Below are positions 16,806-27,573 of a DNA stretch of 64,000 nt, in pieces. Location: the NCBI GenBank assembly GCA_963837285.1, contig CAWIMS010000003.1:682001-746000 (forward strand), read 5' to 3'. A program made the position numbers and the translations under genes. The number at the start of each line of letters is the position of its first letter. Position 1 is the first letter of the stretch. The notes beneath the pieces are model-generated. The model was not told the DNA's origin and made no database searches. It was given only the letters and a program-made list of their open reading frames with translations. The DNA is from Planosporangium sp963837285. Its GTDB lineage: Bacteria; Actinomycetota; Actinomycetes; Mycobacteriales; Micromonosporaceae.

Positions 16806-17770
16806 GCGGCGCCTCCACCGTGCAACGGCACCGCCAGCCACTGGTCGACCCCAAGACCACCGCCGCCCGCCGCCGCCGGCGCATCCGCCGGTACGACTCC
16901 TGGGGCGGCGCGCTGCTGCTCGTCACGCCGTCCCTGGTGGCACTCGCCATCTTCGTGTACGGGTTCCTCGGCTGGAACGTCCGCGTCTCGCTGACCAGCT
17001 GGCGGGGGCTGACCCCGCGCTCCGACTTCGTGGGCTTGCGCAACTACACGGCGCTGTGGGCCGACGAGCGCTGGGGCATCGACGTCCACAACATCGTCAT
17101 CTTCACGGTGGTGTTCGTCGTGGGAGCGCTGGCGCTGGGCCTGGTCATGGCGCTGCTGCTGGAGAAGGGTGTGCGCGGCGAGAACCTCCTCCGCAGCATC
17201 TACCTGTTCCCGATGGCGATCTCGTTCATCGCGACCGGGATCATCTGGCGGTGGCTGCTCGACAACGGCAAGGGCGCCGAGACGGCCGGCCTCAACCGGC
17301 TGCTGACCGACGTGGGACTCGGCTTCCTGCGAAGCGACTGGCACAAGTCGACGTCGAGCTGGGCGGTCGCGGCGGTCGCCCTGCCCGCCGGCTGGGCGCT
17401 GTCCGGGTACGTGATGGCGCTCTTCCTGGCCGGCATGCGGTCGGTGCCGGACTCCGTCCGGGAGGCGGCCCGCGTCGACGGAGCCAGCGAGCGCCAGGTG
17501 CTCTGGCACGTGGTCCGGCCGGCGATCCGGCCGGTGGTGCTCAGCGCGGTGGTCATCCTCGTCCACATCTCGCTGAAGACCTTCGACCTGCTGTACGCGC
17601 TCGACCAGCGCAACCTGAAGATCGACGTGCCGTCGCTGTACATGTGGTTCACCACCTTCGACGGCGGCTTCTACAACCGGGGCGCCGCGATCGCGACACT
17701 GCTGATGTTCGGCGTCGTCCTCGTCGTCGGGCCCTACATCTGGTACGCGGTCCGCCGGGGGCACCGGTGA
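16802..17770 (+). CDS. ABC sugar transporter permease 1 (MalF-like)
   Basis: A 322-residue integral membrane protein from a GTG that overlaps the preceding stop. Six membrane spans (for example LLLVTPSLVALAIFVYGFL and FTVVFVVGALALGLVMALL) and the EAA loop EAARVDGASERQVLWHVVRP, which contacts the ATPase. The CUT1-type arrangement with its neighbours indicates import of a mono- or oligosaccharide; the sugar is unknown. Confidence 0.9.
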   Translation: MSGASTVQRHRQPLVDPKTTAARRRRRIRRYDSWGGALLLVTPSLVALAIFVYGFLGWNVRVSLTSWRGLTPRSDFVGLRNYTALWADERWGIDVHNIVIFTVVFVVGALALGLVMALLLEKGVRGENLLRSIYLFPMAISFIATGIIWRWLLDNGKGAETAGLNRLLTDVGLGFLRSDWHKSTSSWAVAAVALPAGWALSGYVMALFLAGMRSVPDSVREAARVDGASERQVLWHVVRPAIRPVVLSAVVILVHISLKTFDLLYALDQRNLKIDVPSLYMWFTTFDGGFYNRGAAIATLLMFGVVLVVGPYIWYAVRRGHR

Positions 17771-18657
17771 CCGCGCTCGGGGCACCCCGGGCGCAGGCTC
17801 CCGCCGTCGTTAGGCGGTCGCGGCGCCGGCGCTGGCCGACCGCCGTCCGGTACGGGCTGCTGTACGCGCTGGCGTGCTTCTTTCTCATGCCGGTGTACGT
17901 CCTCGTCCTCACCGCGTTGAAGAACCCGGCCGAGGTCACGGTCACCGGGATGTGGAACCTGCCCGGCTCGGTGTCGCTGTCCAGCTTCGCGACGGTCTGG
18001 CCGAAGCTGGAATCCGGGCTGCGCAACAGCATCGTCCTCGCCGTGCCGGCCAGCCTGATCTCGTCCCTGCTCGGCTGCGCCAACGGCTTCGTACTGTCGA
18101 AATGGCGCTTCCGCGGCGCCGGCGTGGTGTTCGCGCTGATCCTGTTCGGAATCTTCGTGCCCTACCAGTCGGTGCTCATCCCGTTGGTGCAGACCATGAA
18201 CAGCGTCGGGCTGCGGGGCGGCAACGACCCGACCGGAGGACTGCGCGGACTCCTGCTGATCCACGTCATCTACGGGCTGCCGATCACCACCCTGATCTTC
18301 CGCAACCACTTCACCAGCCTGCCCGACTCGCTGCTGGAATCGGCCAAACTCGACGGCGCCGGCATCATGCGCACCTTCGTCGACATCGCGGTCCCGCTGG
18401 CCCGCCCCGCGTTCGCCGTGTCGATCATCTGGCAGTTCACCGCGGTGTGGAACGACTTCCTGTTCGGCGCGGTGATGACGAGCCGCGACGCGTGGCCGGT
18501 CACGATCGCGCTCAACAACATCGCCGGCGGCCAGTCCGTCCCCTTCAGCCAGGCGATGGCCGGCGCACTCCTGGCCTGCGCGCCCACCCTGCTGGTGTAC
18601 GTCCTCCTGGGCCGGTTCTTCATGCGCGGCCTGCTCGCCGGTGCCCTCCAGGACTGA
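17767..18657 (+). CDS. ABC sugar transporter permease 2 (MalG-like)
   Basis: A 296-residue membrane protein with GTG start overlapping permease 1. The EAA-type loop ESAKLDGAGIMRTFVDIAVP and the MalG C-terminal end (LLGRFFMRGLLAGALQD) are clear. Last gene of a three-gene importer operon without its own ATPase; a shared MsiK-like ATPase elsewhere is the usual solution in actinobacteria (family knowledge). Confidence 0.9.
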   Translation: MTALGAPRAQAPAVVRRSRRRRWPTAVRYGLLYALACFFLMPVYVLVLTALKNPAEVTVTGMWNLPGSVSLSSFATVWPKLESGLRNSIVLAVPASLISSLLGCANGFVLSKWRFRGAGVVFALILFGIFVPYQSVLIPLVQTMNSVGLRGGNDPTGGLRGLLLIHVIYGLPITTLIFRNHFTSLPDSLLESAKLDGAGIMRTFVDIAVPLARPAFAVSIIWQFTAVWNDFLFGAVMTSRDAWPVTIALNNIAGGQSVPFSQAMAGALLACAPTLLVYVLLGRFFMRGLLAGALQD

Positions 18658-18666
18658 CAGAGATCC

Positions 18667-19834
18667 TCAGGACTTGGTCAGCGACCGGGCGACGACCACC
18701 CGCTGGATCTGGTTGGTGCCCTCGACGATCTGGAGCACCTTCGCCTCCCGCATGTACCGCTCGACCGGGTGGTCGGCGACGTACCCGTACCCGCCGAGCA
18801 CCTGGACCGCGTCGGTGGTGACCCGCATCGCCATGTCGGTGGCGAACAGCTTCGCCTTGGCCGCCTCGGCACAGTACGGCCGGCCGGCGTCGCGCAGCCG
18901 GGCGGCGGCCAGCGTCAGGGCCCGGGCCGCCGACACCTGGGTCGCCATGTCGGCCAGCATGAACCCGAGCGCCCTGGAACTCGACGATCGGCCGGCCGAA
19001 CTGCTCCCGCTCGCGTGGCGTACCCGACCGCGTAGTCGAGCGCCGCCTGGGCCAGGCCGACCGCGCACGCGGCGATGCCCAGCCGCCCGCCGTCGAGGGC
19101 GCTCATCGCGATCCGGAAGCCGATGCCCTCCTCGCCGACCAGCCGGTCGGCGCGGACCCGCGCGCCGTCGAAGACGACCTGGGCCACCGGCGAGGCGCGC
19201 AGGCCCATCGTGCGTTCCCGGGCCTGCGGCACGATGCCGGGCGTGGCGCCGTCGGCCAGCAGGCAGGAGATGCCGTTCGGGCCGGGGCCGCCGGTGCGGC
19301 AGAAGACGTTGTAGAAGTCGGCCTGGCCGGCGTGCGTGATCCACGCCTTGGTGCCGGTCACCAGGTAGGCGTCGCCGTCGCGTACCGCCCTTGGTGGTCA
19401 TCGCCGCCGCGTCGGAGCCGCCGGCCGGCTCGGACAGGCAGTACGCGCCGAGCAGCTCACCGCCGAGCATGTCGGGCAGGAAGCGCTTGCGCTGGGCATC
19501 GGACGCCGTACGTCGCGACCGGGTAGCAGGCGAGGGTGTGCACGCTGACACCGCCTCGGCCACCGCCAGCCAACGGCCGGGCCAGCTCCTCCAGCACCTG
19601 GAGGTACACCTCGTAGGGCTGGGCGCCGCCGCCGTACTCCTCCGGGTAGGGCAGGCCGAGCAGGCCGGCCCGGCCGAGCGTGCGGAGCACGCTCGCGCGG
19701 GAACTCGCCGCGCGCCTCGAAGTCGGCGGCCCGGGGCGCCAGCTCGGCGTCGGCGATCTCGCGGGTGAGGTCGAGCAGGTCGCGGACGCCTCGTCGGTGG
19801 GCAGGATCCGGTCGACGTGGGCGGGAGTACTCAT
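18667..19834 (-). CDS. Acyl-CoA dehydrogenase (several frameshifts)
   Basis: Start ATG 19834 (MSTPAHVDRILPTDE). Conserved blocks occur in different frames: LLGLPYPEEYGGG, LLGAYCLSEPAGGSDAAAM, TGTKAWITHAGQADFYNVF, AVQVLGGYGYVADHPVERYM and IVEGTNQIQRVVVARSL. Order and spacing are those of a full 380-390-residue FAD acyl-CoA dehydrogenase. At least five single-base indels in G/C runs break it, for example AAGGGCGG near 19393. I favour sequence error. The ATG overlaps the M24 peptidase stop (ATGA), indicating an operon. Confidence 0.8.
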
Positions 19835-20972
19835 AGGACCACCAGCTCGGTCGGCAGGGTGTTGAGACGCTCCACCCCGGATTCGGTGCAGACGACGATG
19901 TCCTCGATCCGGGCGCCGTGCGGCCGGCGAGGTAGATGCCCGGCTCGACGGAGAAGGCCATGCCGGGCTCGAGCGGGATGTCGTTGCCGGCGACGATGTA
20001 GGGCTCCTCGTGGCCGTCGAGCCCGATGCCGTGGCCGGTGCGGTGCAGGAACGCCGGCCCGTACCCGGCCGTCGGTCGAGCACGTCGCGGGCCGCCGCGT
20101 CGACGCTCTGCGCGGTGACCCCCGGGCGCACCGCGGCCACGGCCGCGACGCTGGGCGTCGTGCAGCACCGCGTACGTAGACCGCGAACTCCGCGGGTGGT
20201 GCCGCCCACGACATAGGTACGGGTGCAGTCCGACCAGTACCCGTCGGGCATCGGGCCGCCGATGTCGACCACGACCGGCTCGCCGATCCGGATCACCCGG
20301 TCGGACGTCTCGTGGTGCGGGCTGGCCCCGTTGGGCCCGGACGCGACGATGACGAAGCCGGCCTCGGCGTGCCCGGCCGCGCGGATCGCCGCGGCGATGT
20401 CGGCGCCCACCTCGGTCTCGGTGCGGCCGGGGCGCAGCCACTCGCCCATCCGCGCGTGCACCGCGTCGATCGCCGCCCCGGCCCGGCGCAGCGCGGCGAC
20501 CTCGGCCGGGGACTTGCGCATCCGCAGGGCGCCGCACGACGTCGCCGGCGAGGCGCTGCTCGGTCGCGGGGAGCGCCGCGCGCAGGGCGAGCACCTGCTC
20601 GGCCCACATCCGGTTCGGCCCACCGGCTCGACTCCCCGGCCGGCCCCCCGGCTTCGGGCTCGCGCCGAGGGCGGCGACCACCAGCGGGTACGGGTCGGTG
20701 CCGTCGGCGTGGTCGACGAGCCGCAGGCCGGTGCCGGGGGCCGGGGACGCCTCGGCGGCCGGGCGCTCCAGGGTCGGCACGATCAGCGTCGGCTCGCCCT
20801 CGGCCGGCAGCACCAGGCAGGTCAGCCGCTCGGACAGGTGCGCGTGGTAGCCGGTGAGGTAGCGCAGGTCGGCGCCGGGTGTGACGAGCAGCGCGTCCAG
20901 GCCGGCGGCCGCGGTCGCCCGCTGCGCCGCGGCGAGCCGGGAGGGTGGGTACAGGTCGTCGTCGCCAGCCAT
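19831..20972 (-). CDS. M24 family Xaa-Pro peptidase (several frameshifts)
   Basis: Start MAGDDDLYPPSRLAAAQR at 20972. The creatinase-like N-domain (DALLVTPGADLRYLTGYHAH) is followed by the pita-bread domain with MRKSPAEVAALRRAGAA, VVDIGGPMPDGYWSDCTRTY, HRTGHGIGLDGHEEPYI and LEPGMAFSVEPGIYL. These include the metal-binding Asp, His and Glu ligands, but they are spread over several frames by single-base indels. It resembles a cytoplasmic proline dipeptidase and is coupled to the acyl-CoA dehydrogenase. Confidence 0.78.
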
Positions 20973-21012
20973 GCCGCTAGCTTAACGTTCGTTTGGGTCG
21001 GGCAGGTGACCC

Positions 21013-21723
21013 TTAGCCGGACCGGCGTGCCACCGCGACGACCGACTGGCCGAACGGCGCGCCGACCCGCTCCTCCACCCAGCGGGTCACCGGCACCACG
21101 AGCCGGTCGTACACCGAGACCATCCGCCCCGGCCCCGGGGTCAGCCGCAGCACGCTGGTGGCGGTGTAGTACCCGATCAGGCCGAGCGTATTGGCGTACC
21201 CGGCCTTCTCCACGGTGAGGCCCGCGCGGGTCATCGCGGTGCGCAGGCTGCGCCGGGTGTACCGGCGGACGTGCCCGGTGGCCACGTCGACCGGGCTCAT
21301 CGCGAACGGGAACGCGGGCACCACGATGACCACGGCACCGCCGGGGCGGACCAGCCGGCCCATGCTGTGCAACGCGGCCACGTCGTCCTCGATGTGCTCC
21401 AGCACGTTGTACGCGATGACGCAGCTGTGGTCGCCCACCTCGTCGGCGGGCAGCAGGATCCGGCGTACCTCGACGGCGGGGTTGTCGTGGAAGCGGCGCT
21501 CCAGGGCGAACAGCCGGTCGAGTTCGGCCTCGGCGGCGGTCATCCGGGGCGCGTGGGCCAGCCACTCCTCGGCGTAGTCGCCCAGGCCGCTGCCGATCTC
21601 CAGCGGGTGGTCGCCGAGATAGGGGACGGCGAGCCCGGCGAACCAGCGCCGATGGTTGTGCACCATGGCGAGCCCTTCCAGTACCTCCGACTGAATGGCC
21701 TGGTCGCCGAGCAGTTGCGTCAT
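21013..21723 (-). CDS. Class I SAM-dependent methyltransferase
   Basis: A 236-residue protein. Motif I is PLEIGSGLGDYAEEWL, the acidic loop and motif IV region read VIAYNVLEHIEDDVAAL, and VRPGGAVVIVVPAFPFA is motif VI. GHVRRYTRRSLRTAM is typical of methyltransferases found with polysaccharide or polyprenyl genes. It lies downstream of a polytopic membrane protein in the same direction. The acceptor is unknown. Confidence 0.82.
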   Translation of the reverse strand: MTQLLGDQAIQSEVLEGLAMVHNHRRWFAGLAVPYLGDHPLEIGSGLGDYAEEWLAHAPRMTAAEAELDRLFALERRFHDNPAVEVRRILLPADEVGDHSCVIAYNVLEHIEDDVAALHSMGRLVRPGGAVVIVVPAFPFAMSPVDVATGHVRRYTRRSLRTAMTRAGLTVEKAGYANTLGLIGYYTATSVLRLTPGPGRMVSVYDRLVVPVTRWVEERVGAPFGQSVVAVARRSG

Positions 21724-21753
21724 GCGCCCCGTATCGACGTGGCGCTGGCTGGC

Positions 21754-23596
21754 TTAAGAAAAGTGCCAGTACCACACGTCGCCGCCCCGCCTCGCCGGGC
21801 CGTACACCCGCTGTGCCGTGGCCCGGATCACATCGGCATGTGGCGTCGGGGCGGCCAGGACGACGGTGTCCACACCCCATTCGCGTACCTCGCGCAGCAG
21901 CGCCGCCCGGGTCGCGTCGGTGACCGGCGGCGGATCGCGCCAGTCCACCCTGTCGCCGAAGAGCTTCCAGGTGGCGGTACCGGTGGTGGCGGCGCTGAGC
22001 ACGCCGGGGCCGCCCGGGCGCGCCGGCCCGAGGAAGTACCCGCCGACCAGGTGGAACCGCACGCCGGCCCGGGCCTGCCAGCGCATCCCGGCCAGCATGC
22101 TGTCGAAGTCGAGCGGCAGCACCAGGACGGTGCCGCCGGCGGGGAGGTAGCGCCGCCAGTCCGCGCCGGTGAGGCAGCGCGCGGTCGGCGTGAGCAGGCC
22201 GGTGGTCAGCGGCGTCGGTACCACCGGCAGCAGCGCGACCAGCAGGGCCACCCCGAGCACCGCCCGGGCCGCGCCGGGCGCAGCCGGTCCCGCCCCGGGC
22301 TCGCGGCGCGGCCCGGCCCGGCAAGATCGGCACAACTTCCCGGAAGTTGTGGCCTCCGGACCCCGCTGAGGGCACTGTTTCCGGGAAGTAGTGCCGATCT
22401 AGGACGTCGTCCGCGAGGAGGGCGAGCAGGATGCCGGCTACCGCGGTCAACACCAGGCCGAACCGGGCCGGGATGACCGAGTCGAGCAGCGGTACCAGCC
22501 GCATCGCCTGCCACGGCGCGTGGACGCGGGTGTCGTGCCCGTTCACCACCAGGTGCGTACCGAGCGAGAACACGCCGGCCAGCAGCCCGAGCACGGCCAG
22601 CGCCCGGACCGCCGGGCGGTGGCGCAGCCGGGCGACGGTGAACACCAGCAGGGCGAGCAACGGCCAGCCGAAGAAGGTGTTCTGCTCGGGTACCCCGGTC
22701 GACACCCGCCCGGCCGCCGCGCGGTGCCCGGCCAGCGACTCCCGGCTGAAGCTCACGTACGAGGCCAGGTCGAGCCCGTACGTGTCGATCCGGCCCTGGG
22801 CCAGGCCGTGGTAGCTCTGCGGGCCGGCGAACTGGACCCACAGCGGGTACCCGAGGACGACGGCGGCGGCGAGCGCGGCCAGGCCGAGACTCGCCGCGGC
22901 CCGGGGCAGCCGGGCGCGTACCTCGGCCGGCCGCCGCCCGGCGTACACCAGCACGAACAGGCCCGACCCGAGCGCCGTGAGCAGCAGGATCTCCTCGTTG
23001 ACGAAGAACTGGGCCACCACCAACGCGGCCAGCGCCAGCCCGCGGCGCGCGACCGGGGCGTCGTCGCCGAGCCGCAGGGTGGCCAGCACGAGGAACGGTA
23101 CGAGCGCCTGACCGGCGATGTTGGGGTGCCCGGTGGCCTGGGCGATCATGCCGGGCGCGAACCCGCAGAACGCGCCGCCGAGCACCGCCGCGGTACGGGT
23201 GCCGACCAGGTGGCGCGACAGCACCAGGTACCAGCCGGTGGCGGTGCCGGCCAGGGCGAGCGTGAGCAGCAGGACCAGCGCGACACCCGGGCCCGCCAGG
23301 AGGGTGACCGGGGTCAATGGCAGCGCGGCTGTCCACACCGATGTGTTGGCCATCAGATTGACGCCGTGCGGGGCGCCGAGCCATTCGGTGAAGAACGGAT
23401 CGCGGTGGTCGACGACGGTACGCGCCGCATTCGCGAGTACCCATTCGAAGAAAACATGATCTTGATCGTTTTCGGTCAACGATCGGCCACCCGGGTCCCG
23501 CCACAGTCCGTTCATGACGAACGCCGCCGCCGCGATGTAGCCGATGATCACCAGAAGGTCGGCGCGGCGATTGGTCCGCTTCACGTGACTTGTCAT
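21754..23596 (-). CDS. Polytopic membrane protein, GT-C-like, interrupted by a palindromic repeat
   Basis: From ATG 23596 (MTSHVKRTNRRADLLVIIGY) about 400 residues hold 9-11 membrane spans, with HRDPFFTEWLGAPHGVNLM and ENDQDHVFFEWVLA in the first periplasmic loop. This is the pattern of actinobacterial GT-C-like mannosyl/arabinosyl transferase relatives. Near 22400 the frame enters a 75-bp repeat (LDRHYFPETVPSAGSGG). Past the repeat the natural C-terminal part continues in another frame (AVLGVALLVALLPVVPTPLT, then DGDVWYWHFS-type end). The gene therefore appears split by the repeat or by an adjacent indel. Confidence 0.7.
22325..22399. repeat. 75-bp nested palindrome family, copy A
   Basis: Starts GATCGGCACAACTTCCCGG and ends CCGGGAAGTAGTGCCGATC. 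The two arms are each near-palindromic around TTCCCGGAA and are separated by about 11 nt. Lies inside the membrane protein gene. Confidence 0.88.
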
Positions 23597-24402
23597 GATG
23601 TTCCGAGAGTGTAGGCGGGCGCGCGTCGACCGCAGCACGGTTCCCGGAGGTAGCCAGGACGACCCACGAAGCGGGAAACGGGTCGATTGACGTACCGGTC
23701 TTGCACAGTTTGAGAAGAGAGAGCAAAACGGATGACCGGTCCTGAGCCTCTGACCAGCGTCACTAGGTACCGACAGTCCGAATGCCGGGACGCGCTGGGT
23801 ATCCAACGCCATGATCGGCACCTCGGCGCTGGGCGGCGCCCCCGTGTCGGTGAGCTGTCCGCTGAGTAAATTACATCGGCGCAACTAGGCGGATGGGCGA
23901 AATGTGTCGATCCGCAAATGCCACCGCTTCCGCCCTGTTCAGGTGGTCGTTTACGACCGATCCACACCTGATCCGCCCGGAAATCACCGATGCAACTCCC
24001 ACTTTGCTACGTCACCCTTCGCCATCACGCTGACGGCTTTATGCGGCATAAGCGCGGGATTTCCAGTGCCCTACCCGCTAGTCGGATACGCGCCGTAGTT
24101 TGACCTCTCGACCCGAAGATGCCGGTGCGGTCGATATCGGTAACAACGCCGATGGACCCTCCGGCGGATTCGGCACATGATTCACGCCTATCCGCGCATG
24201 TTTGAAAACTCCCCGTGTGGCAAGAAACGGCGCCTGAAGCATCCCGTACCCGTATCTTGACGATGTGTAAGTCGGATAAAACGGTTTGATGGGGAGGTGA
24301 GGGCCGATATCTACGACAAGGCTCGGAACGGACGCTAATGGCCACCGTTCCACAAACCACATCACATCCGGTGGTCTCGGTCTGCCGACACAGCGGCGGG
24401 CA
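23597..24402. other. Long intergenic region before LAL regulator 1
   Basis: About 800 bp with clearly lower GC than its surroundings and no open frame with coding character on either strand. It lies between two divergent genes and must hold their promoters. I see no convincing -35/-10 pair, repeat or RNA gene. Confidence 0.5.
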
Positions 24403-27090
24403 GTGACCGCGACAGTGACCCGCCCCCCGTACGAGACGATCCCCCGTGACTCCTCCCGAGAACCACCCGGGCCAATCAACAATCAGCGCGCGCCCACCAT
24501 GTCGCCGCTGGTGACCTCGGCCAACACCACCTGGCCCCCGGCCCTGTCCCGGTTCCTGACCCCGCCGTTGCCGGCCACCCACGTCCGGCGCACCCGTCTG
24601 CTCGACCAGATCGATGCCGCGCTGTCCCATCCGCTGACGCTGGTCGTGGCGCCGGCCGGCTGGGGCAAGAGCGTCCTGCTCAGCTACTGGAGCCGTTCCG
24701 GGCGGGCACCCGGACCGGTCGCCTGGGTGGGGTTCGAGCCGTCCGACGGGCCACGGGCGTGGCAGCACATCGCGGAGACGATCGCCCAGGCGAACGCGCA
24801 GGCACTCGCCGGCCAGCGCCAGGGCGGCTCGAACGGCCGGGCCGGACCGCCCGCCGTCGTCATCCTCGACGACTTCCACCTGGTCACCGACCGCGGCGTG
24901 CTGGCCAACGTGGCGCGGCTGCTGCAACAGGGCGGCAGCAACCTACGGATCGTCATGCTCACCCGCCGCGAGCCGGACCTGCCGCTGTACCGGTGGCGGC
25001 TGACCGGGGCGCTTGCCGAGGTACGCACCGAGCAGCTCTCGTTCACCCACGAGGAGGCGGCTGACCTGCTCCGCCACCACGGCCTGGACGTACCCCAGGT
25101 CACGGTGCGCCGGCTGCTCGGCGCCACCGAGGGCTGGGCGGCCGGGCTGACCCTCGCCGCCCGCACCATGTCGTGGCACCACGAGCCGGACCGCGTCGTC
25201 GACGAGCTGGGCGTCGGCGACCGGGCGTTCGTCGACTACGTCGACCAGGAGGTGCTGCACCGGCTGCCGGCCGACGTCCGGGAGCTGCTGCTGTACACCT
25301 CGGTCCTGGAGTACGTGTGCCCGGGTCTCGTGGAGGCGCTGATCCACCGCCGCGACGGCGCCCGGGTGCTCGGCGAGCTGGAACAGGCCAACGCGTTCGT
25401 CGTCTACTGCGGCGGCGGGCACGGCTGGTACCGGTACCGCGGGCTGCTGCGCCGCGTCATGTACGCCGAGCTGAGCAGGTCGGCGCCGGAACAGATCCCG
25501 GCGCTGCACGCGGCCGCCGCCGGTTGGTTCGCCCGCAACGGGCTGCCGGCCGAGGCGCTGCGGCACGCCCTCGCGGCCGGCGACTGGAACGGCGCCGCCC
25601 TCCTGGTCGACCGGCACTGGGCGGACCTGCTGACCGGCAGCGGGCACGCCGGCCCGGGCACCTCCACGCCGGCGCCGCCGGAGAGCGTCGCCACCGACAC
25701 CCGGCTCGCCGTCGCGTTCGCGATCCAGCGCCACGACGCCGGTGACACCGACGGAATGCGGTCGTTCCTGCGGATGGCCGAACAGAGCCCTCAGGGCCCG
25801 GCGCTGTCTACTATCGTGAACGCCGCCCACCTCGCGGAGGCGCACGCGTCGTGGGACGCCGGTCGGACCCTCAGCGCTGCCGGCGACCTGCTGGACAGTA
25901 CCCGCGGAGAGCCCGATCCGGTCGTCGACGAGGTCCGCGCGATGGCGCTGACCGCCACCGCGACCGCCACCTTCGCCCTCGGCCAGATCGAGACGTCGGA
26001 GCTGGCGCTTCGTGAGGCGGTGCCACTGGCCCGCCGCAGCGGTTCCGGACGGGGGTACGCGGCGGCGCTGCGCCAGCAGGCGCTCGTCGACCTGTCCCGG
26101 GGGCGGCTCGGCTCCGCCGTACACGGTGCTCAGCTCATCCTCGGCGCGGTGTCCCGGGCCGGGTTCATCCAGATCAACGACATCACCTGGGCCCGGCTCA
26201 TCCTCGGCAGCGTGTGCCTGTCCCGCGGGCGGCTCGACGAGGCCGCGTACCACCTCGACCAGGCGATGGCCGGCGCCGTGCAGTGCGACCTGGTCGCCCG
26301 GGCGAGCGCGCCGGTCGCCCAGGCCGGCCTGTACCACCTTCGCGGCGACCCCGCGCTGGGCCTGGACCGGCTCGCCGAGGCCCGGGTCGACGTCGGCGTG
26401 ACCGGCCTGCCGCCGATCCTCAGCGCCACGTTCCGGCTCACCGAGGCGGAGCTGCGGCTGGCGCTCGGCGACGTACGGGCGGCCGGGCGGCTGATGGCCG
26501 CCCCGGCCCGGGCCGACCCGTTCCCGGCGTGGACCGCCGTCGTGACCGCCAAGGTGCACCTCGCCGACGGCGCGGCGGCCGACGCGGCGGCGGCGATCGG
26601 GCCGTACGCGACCGGGCGGGCGAACTCGGTCTGGGCCACCGAGGCCTGCCTGCTGCACGCGCGGGCGCTGCGTACCCTCGGCAACCGCGTCGCCAGCGAG
26701 CGTTTCCTCGAACGGGCCCTGCAACTGGCCAACGTCGAGGGGCTGCGCCAGCCGTTCCTGGTCAACGCCGCGCTCATCAACGACATGCTGGTCTCCCACC
26801 TGGCGACCGGCACCGGCTATCCCACCACCATCGCCGCCCTCACCGGAGCCGTCGCGGGCGATCCGACCACCTCGCCCGCGCCCCTCCAACTCGGCGTCGA
26901 CCCGCTCACCGAGCGGGAACTCACGGTGCTGCGCCACCTGCGCAGCATGATGTCCACCGCGGAGATCGCGTCGATGCTGTGCGTGTCCGCCAACACGGTG
27001 AAGACGCATGTCAAGAACGTGTACCGCAAGCTCGGTGTGAGCCGCCGCCGCGACGCGGTGCGGCGCGCCCAGGAGGTGGGGCTGTTCTGA
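24403..27090 (+). CDS. LAL-type LuxR family ATP-binding regulator 1
   Basis: Up to 895 residues from GTG 24403; the ATG at 24499 (MSPLVTSANTTWPP) is an equally good start and better matches the family. MalT-like layout: NTPase with Walker A APAGWGKS and Walker B VVILDDFH, winged-helix and TPR-like middle, and a C-terminal LuxR HTH (LTERELTVLRHL, STAEIASMLCVSANTVKTHV, VYRKLGVSRRRDAVRRA). It should bind DNA in response to a ligand. Paralogous to the gene at 31744-34584. Its 3' end overlaps the convergent DUF6069 gene. Confidence 0.9.
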   Translation: MTATVTRPPYETIPRDSSREPPGPINNQRAPTMSPLVTSANTTWPPALSRFLTPPLPATHVRRTRLLDQIDAALSHPLTLVVAPAGWGKSVLLSYWSRSGRAPGPVAWVGFEPSDGPRAWQHIAETIAQANAQALAGQRQGGSNGRAGPPAVVILDDFHLVTDRGVLANVARLLQQGGSNLRIVMLTRREPDLPLYRWRLTGALAEVRTEQLSFTHEEAADLLRHHGLDVPQVTVRRLLGATEGWAAGLTLAARTMSWHHEPDRVVDELGVGDRAFVDYVDQEVLHRLPADVRELLLYTSVLEYVCPGLVEALIHRRDGARVLGELEQANAFVVYCGGGHGWYRYRGLLRRVMYAELSRSAPEQIPALHAAAAGWFARNGLPAEALRHALAAGDWNGAALLVDRHWADLLTGSGHAGPGTSTPAPPESVATDTRLAVAFAIQRHDAGDTDGMRSFLRMAEQSPQGPALSTIVNAAHLAEAHASWDAGRTLSAAGDLLDSTRGEPDPVVDEVRAMALTATATATFALGQIETSELALREAVPLARRSGSGRGYAAALRQQALVDLSRGRLGSAVHGAQLILGAVSRAGFIQINDITWARLILGSVCLSRGRLDEAAYHLDQAMAGAVQCDLVARASAPVAQAGLYHLRGDPALGLDRLAEARVDVGVTGLPPILSATFRLTEAELRLALGDVRAAGRLMAAPARADPFPAWTAVVTAKVHLADGAAADAAAAIGPYATGRANSVWATEACLLHARALRTLGNRVASERFLERALQLANVEGLRQPFLVNAALINDMLVSHLATGTGYPTTIAALTGAVAGDPTTSPAPLQLGVDPLTERELTVLRHLRSMMSTAEIASMLCVSANTVKTHVKNVYRKLGVSRRRDAVRRAQEVGLF

Positions 27091-27532
27091 CCCGTTGACG
27101 CACCGGCGCCGACCGCACCCCCGGCTCCGCCATCGCGCGGGCCCCGGCACCGGTCGCCAAGGCACCCACACAGACGCCGACCAGCAGGTCCAGTGTCGCG
27201 GTGGCCCACTTGGCACCGGCCGGGGCGTCGGTGGCGAACGGCCACAACGCCGCCAACGAGGTCACCAGCGCCACGATCCACGCCACGAACACCAGCGGCG
27301 CCGGTACCAGCAGCACCAACACGTGTGCCAGCGCGGTGACGGCAAGCGCCGCCGCCGCCGCGACGAGCGCGAACAGGCCCACCGGCGCGTACCCGCGGAC
27401 ACCGAACGGGGTCAGCAGCAACACCGGCAGGGACAGCAGCCGGCGGGCCGCCGCGGTGCCACCGGCCGCCGCGGTCGCGGCCACCGCCGCCGTCGCGAGG
27501 CCGCCGTTCCACAGCACGCGGGTGTCCAGCAT
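27011..27532 (-). CDS. DUF6069 family membrane protein
   Basis: About 173 residues from ATG 27532, which has a strong GGAGG eight bases upstream. Four hydrophobic spans: VLLLTPFGVRGYAPVGLFAL, ALAHVLVLLVPAPLVFVAWI, the short VALVTSLAALWPFAT, and LLVGVCVGALATG. This matches the small four-helix DUF6069 family. The last 27 codons are Arg/Pro-rich and overlap the 3' end of LAL regulator 1 by 80 bp. Confidence 0.72.
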   Translation of the reverse strand: MLDTRVLWNGGLATAAVAATAAAGGTAAARRLLSLPVLLLTPFGVRGYAPVGLFALVAAAAALAVTALAHVLVLLVPAPLVFVAWIVALVTSLAALWPFATDAPAGAKWATATLDLLVGVCVGALATGAGARAMAEPGVRSAPVRQRVRTAPPPGRAAPRRGGGSHRACGTRS

Positions 27533-27573
27533 CGTCACGCCTCCGATCCTCGACGGCACCTGGGGGAGCCGGC

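Noticed and set aside
24241..24290. TTGACG...TAAAAC promoter for LAL regulator 1
   Set aside because: Spacing of about 14 bp is too short for a standard sigma-70 promoter, so not called.
23593..24482. Short ORFs in the gap before LAL regulator 1
   Set aside because: Low-quality translations with no ribosome sites or motifs; treated as intergenic.
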